Below are positions 24,704 through 26,082 of a stretch of DNA of 26,082 bases, in pieces. The stretch is taken from positions 1 through 26,082 of the forward strand of contig JADHWW010000019.1 of the NCBI GenBank assembly GCA_016783285.1. Direction: 5' to 3'. The notes beneath the pieces were generated by a model. It saw nothing but the letters and a program-made list of their open reading frames with translations, had not been told where the DNA came from and did no database searches. Both the position numbers and the translations under genes were made by a program. Within the stretch, counting starts at the first letter, position 1; every line of letters starts with the position of its first letter. This DNA comes from Anaerolineae bacterium (GTDB lineage: Bacteria; Chloroflexota; Anaerolineae; B4-G1).

Positions 24704-25786
24704 ATGCGACGTTTTATTGTTTTACTGGCCGGGATGGTGATCCTGGCCCTGTTGATGGGCGCTTGTGGCCCAAAGGCGACGCCGGAGCCGACAGAGGCCC
24801 CGCCAGAGCCGACTGAGGCGCCACCGCAGGTCACCGGCCCGTTGACGGTCCTGGCCGGTCCCCAGGAGGATTGGGCACAAGCCATGGTGGCGGCCTTCGA
24901 GCAGGAGACCGGCATCGAGACCTCTTACGTGCGGCTCTCCTCGGGCGAAGCGTTCTCCCGCCTGCAGGCGGAGGCCGGCGCCCCCTCATTCGATGTGTGG
25001 TGGGGCGGCCCCAACGAGGGCCAGAGTGCCGCCTACGCCGAGGGGCTGATCGAGCCTTACGCCCCGCCCAACGCGGCCCAGATTCCCGACGCTCTGAAGG
25101 ACGCCAACGGCGTCTGGACCGGCATCTACGTCGGCGCATTGGGCTTTTGCTCCAACCAGGACTTGCTCGACGAGTTGGGCGTAGACGCGCCGACCTCGTG
25201 GGAAGACCTGCTGGACCCTGCGCTCGAAGGCAACATCGCCGTGGCCGACGCGCGGACATCGGGTACCGCCTACACCTTCCTCTACACTCAGGTCGCGCTG
25301 CGGGGTGAGGACGAGGCGTTCGAGTACTTGAAGCAGTTGAACCCCAGCATCTTTCAGTACACCAAGAGCGGCTCCGCGCCCGGGCGCATGGCGGCGGCCG
25401 GCGAGGTGGCCATCTCGATCATCTTTTCCCACGACTGTATCAAGTTCCGCGAAGAGACCGGCGCCAACCTGGTAGTCTCCTTCCCCGAGGAGGGAACCGG
25501 GTTCGAGATCGGCAGCGTAGCATTGATCAAGAACGCGCCGAACCCCGAGGCAGCCAAGTTGTGGATGGACTGGGCGCTGAGTCCCAAAGCGCAGGCGATT
25601 GCTCCCACCGTAAAGTCCTACCAGGTGCCCACCAACCCCGATACGCCCGTGCCTCCAGAGGCCATCGCCCTGGACCAGGTGAGCCTGCTCGAGTATGACC
25701 ACGGTCTGTCCGGTGAGTTGCGCAGCGAACTATCGGAGCGCTTTGGCGAAGAGGTGCGCGAAGGCGCCGCCCCGCCCGAGGGGTAA
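24704..25786 (+). CDS. ABC transporter substrate-binding lipoprotein (ferric/AfuA-FbpA-like family)
   Basis: This protein has 360 residues from the ATG at 24704, with AAAGGAGGT ideally spaced upstream. It has an N-terminal hydrophobic signal and lipobox LMGAC, with the cysteine as lipid-anchor residue (about 22). A Pro/Glu/Thr linker (PTEAPPEPTEAPP) follows, then a periplasmic-binding fold. The fold has PLTVLAGPQEDWAQAMVAAFEQETGIET, DVWWGGPNEGQSAAYAEGLIEPY and FEIGSVALIKNAPNPEAAKLWMDW, all typical of the Fe(III)-type family. That family includes iron, 2-aminoethylphosphonate and sugar-phosphate binders. The Pho-box-like operator favours a phosphorylated solute, but the sequence does not settle this. 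A terminator follows, then the permease gene. Confidence 0.9.
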   Translation: MRRFIVLLAGMVILALLMGACGPKATPEPTEAPPEPTEAPPQVTGPLTVLAGPQEDWAQAMVAAFEQETGIETSYVRLSSGEAFSRLQAEAGAPSFDVWWGGPNEGQSAAYAEGLIEPYAPPNAAQIPDALKDANGVWTGIYVGALGFCSNQDLLDELGVDAPTSWEDLLDPALEGNIAVADARTSGTAYTFLYTQVALRGEDEAFEYLKQLNPSIFQYTKSGSAPGRMAAAGEVAISIIFSHDCIKFREETGANLVVSFPEEGTGFEIGSVALIKNAPNPEAAKLWMDWALSPKAQAIAPTVKSYQVPTNPDTPVPPEAIALDQVSLLEYDHGLSGELRSELSERFGEEVREGAAPPEG

Positions 25787-25804
25787 AAACCTTGCGAGCG
25801 TCAG

Positions 25805-25839
25805 ACCTCCGAGGTTTCCCAAAAGCCTCGGAGGTTTTT
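25805..25839 (+). terminator. Rho-independent terminator between binding protein and permease
   Basis: 10-bp stem ACCTCCGAGG (25805-25814) with CCTCGGAGGT (25826-25835), an 11-nt loop, then TTTT. It probably allows partial readthrough, giving more binding protein than permease. Confidence 0.88.
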
Positions 25840-25854
25840 ATGATGGAGTGACCA

Positions 25855-26082
25855 ATGTCCGAATTCATCGCCCTCCGTATGCATGAATACCGTCGCCTGG
25901 TTCAGGACGGCGTATTGGCCGTCGGGCTGCTGATCTCGCTGGGTTTTCTCGGCCTCTTCGTCGTCTACCCGCTGGTCAGGATACTCTCGGTGAGCCTGAG
26001 CAGTGAGGCGGTAGCCGTCTACCAGCGGCTCCTGGCCGCGCGCGGCACCTGGCGGGTCATCCTCAACACGCTGTGGATGGGA
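25855..26082 (+). CDS. ABC transporter permease (partial, C-terminus outside window)
   Basis: The first 76 residues are visible, with no stop before the window end. GGAG lies 7 nt upstream of the ATG. The protein begins with a short amphipathic segment, MSEFIALRMHEYRRLVQDG, then a membrane helix (about 20-45, VLAVGLLISLGFLGLFVVYPLVRILSVSL). Near the edge it reads ILNTLWMG, like the start of the binding-protein-dependent transport inner-membrane domain in Fe(III)-type permeases. It follows the binding-protein gene after a terminator, as in typical importers. The ATPase gene is expected downstream, outside the window. Confidence 0.85.
   Translation, partial: MSEFIALRMHEYRRLVQDGVLAVGLLISLGFLGLFVVYPLVRILSVSLSSEAVAVYQRLLAARGTWRVILNTLWMG

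Overview
The window is high-GC DNA with long operons and many short interspersed repeats. It most likely comes from a Chloroflexota bacterium of the Anaerolineae type. That placement is an inference from three things: a long beta' subunit with a coiled-coil insertion after the N-terminal zinc finger, a Pro/Glu/Thr-rich lipoprotein linker, and the repeat-laden gene style. No rRNA or tRNA was seen that could confirm it.

Region 1 (1-5045, minus strand) is a sugar-nucleotide operon for a CDP-linked 3,6-dideoxyhexose. In transcription order it holds rfbF (glucose-1-phosphate cytidylyltransferase), rfbG (CDP-glucose 4,6-dehydratase), an NAD-dependent epimerase/reductase and rfbH (PLP-dependent 3-dehydrase, cut by the window edge). 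Toxin-antitoxin-like pairs sit between the biosynthetic genes: a TumE-like pair between rfbG and the epimerase, and a RelBE-like pair between the epimerase and rfbH. An antitoxin-like ORF also runs straight into rfbF. Several of these junctions are ATGA stop-start overlaps, so the modules appear to be translationally woven into the operon.

Region 2 (5080-11100, minus strand) holds a YgiT-type zinc-finger ORF, mtnA (methylthioribose-1-phosphate isomerase, methionine salvage) and rpoC. rpoC has its own near-consensus promoter, and no rpoB lies directly upstream.

Region 3 (11100-14435) begins with a repeat-dense leader that carries a 143-bp MITE-like element with an 8-bp target duplication. An alkaline-phosphatase-superfamily gene and a tyrosine-recombinase-like gene follow on the plus strand. 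The recombinase-like protein lacks most of the expected catalytic residues.

Region 4 (14574-21200, minus strand) holds a large GT39-type membrane glycosyltransferase, an AAA-ATPase/PD-(D/E)XK protein that overlaps it, a small C-deglycosidase-beta-like protein and a DUF401 membrane permease.

Region 5 (21240-26082, plus strand) holds an unrecognised 332-aa gene, a histidine kinase and an OmpR-family response regulator. A three-repeat Pho-box-like operator comes next, followed by an ABC importer of the ferric/phospho-solute type: a binding lipoprotein, a terminator, and a permease cut by the window edge.

The strongest unexplained signal is the short repeats. At least six families (a dispersed 24-mer, heptamer tandems, an octamer tandem, a 65-75-bp stem-loop element, a 20-mer array and a MITE) lie inside or at the edges of conserved genes. 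Several are read in frame as protein, and some supply start or stop codons for rpoC, rfbF, rfbG and the 332-aa gene.
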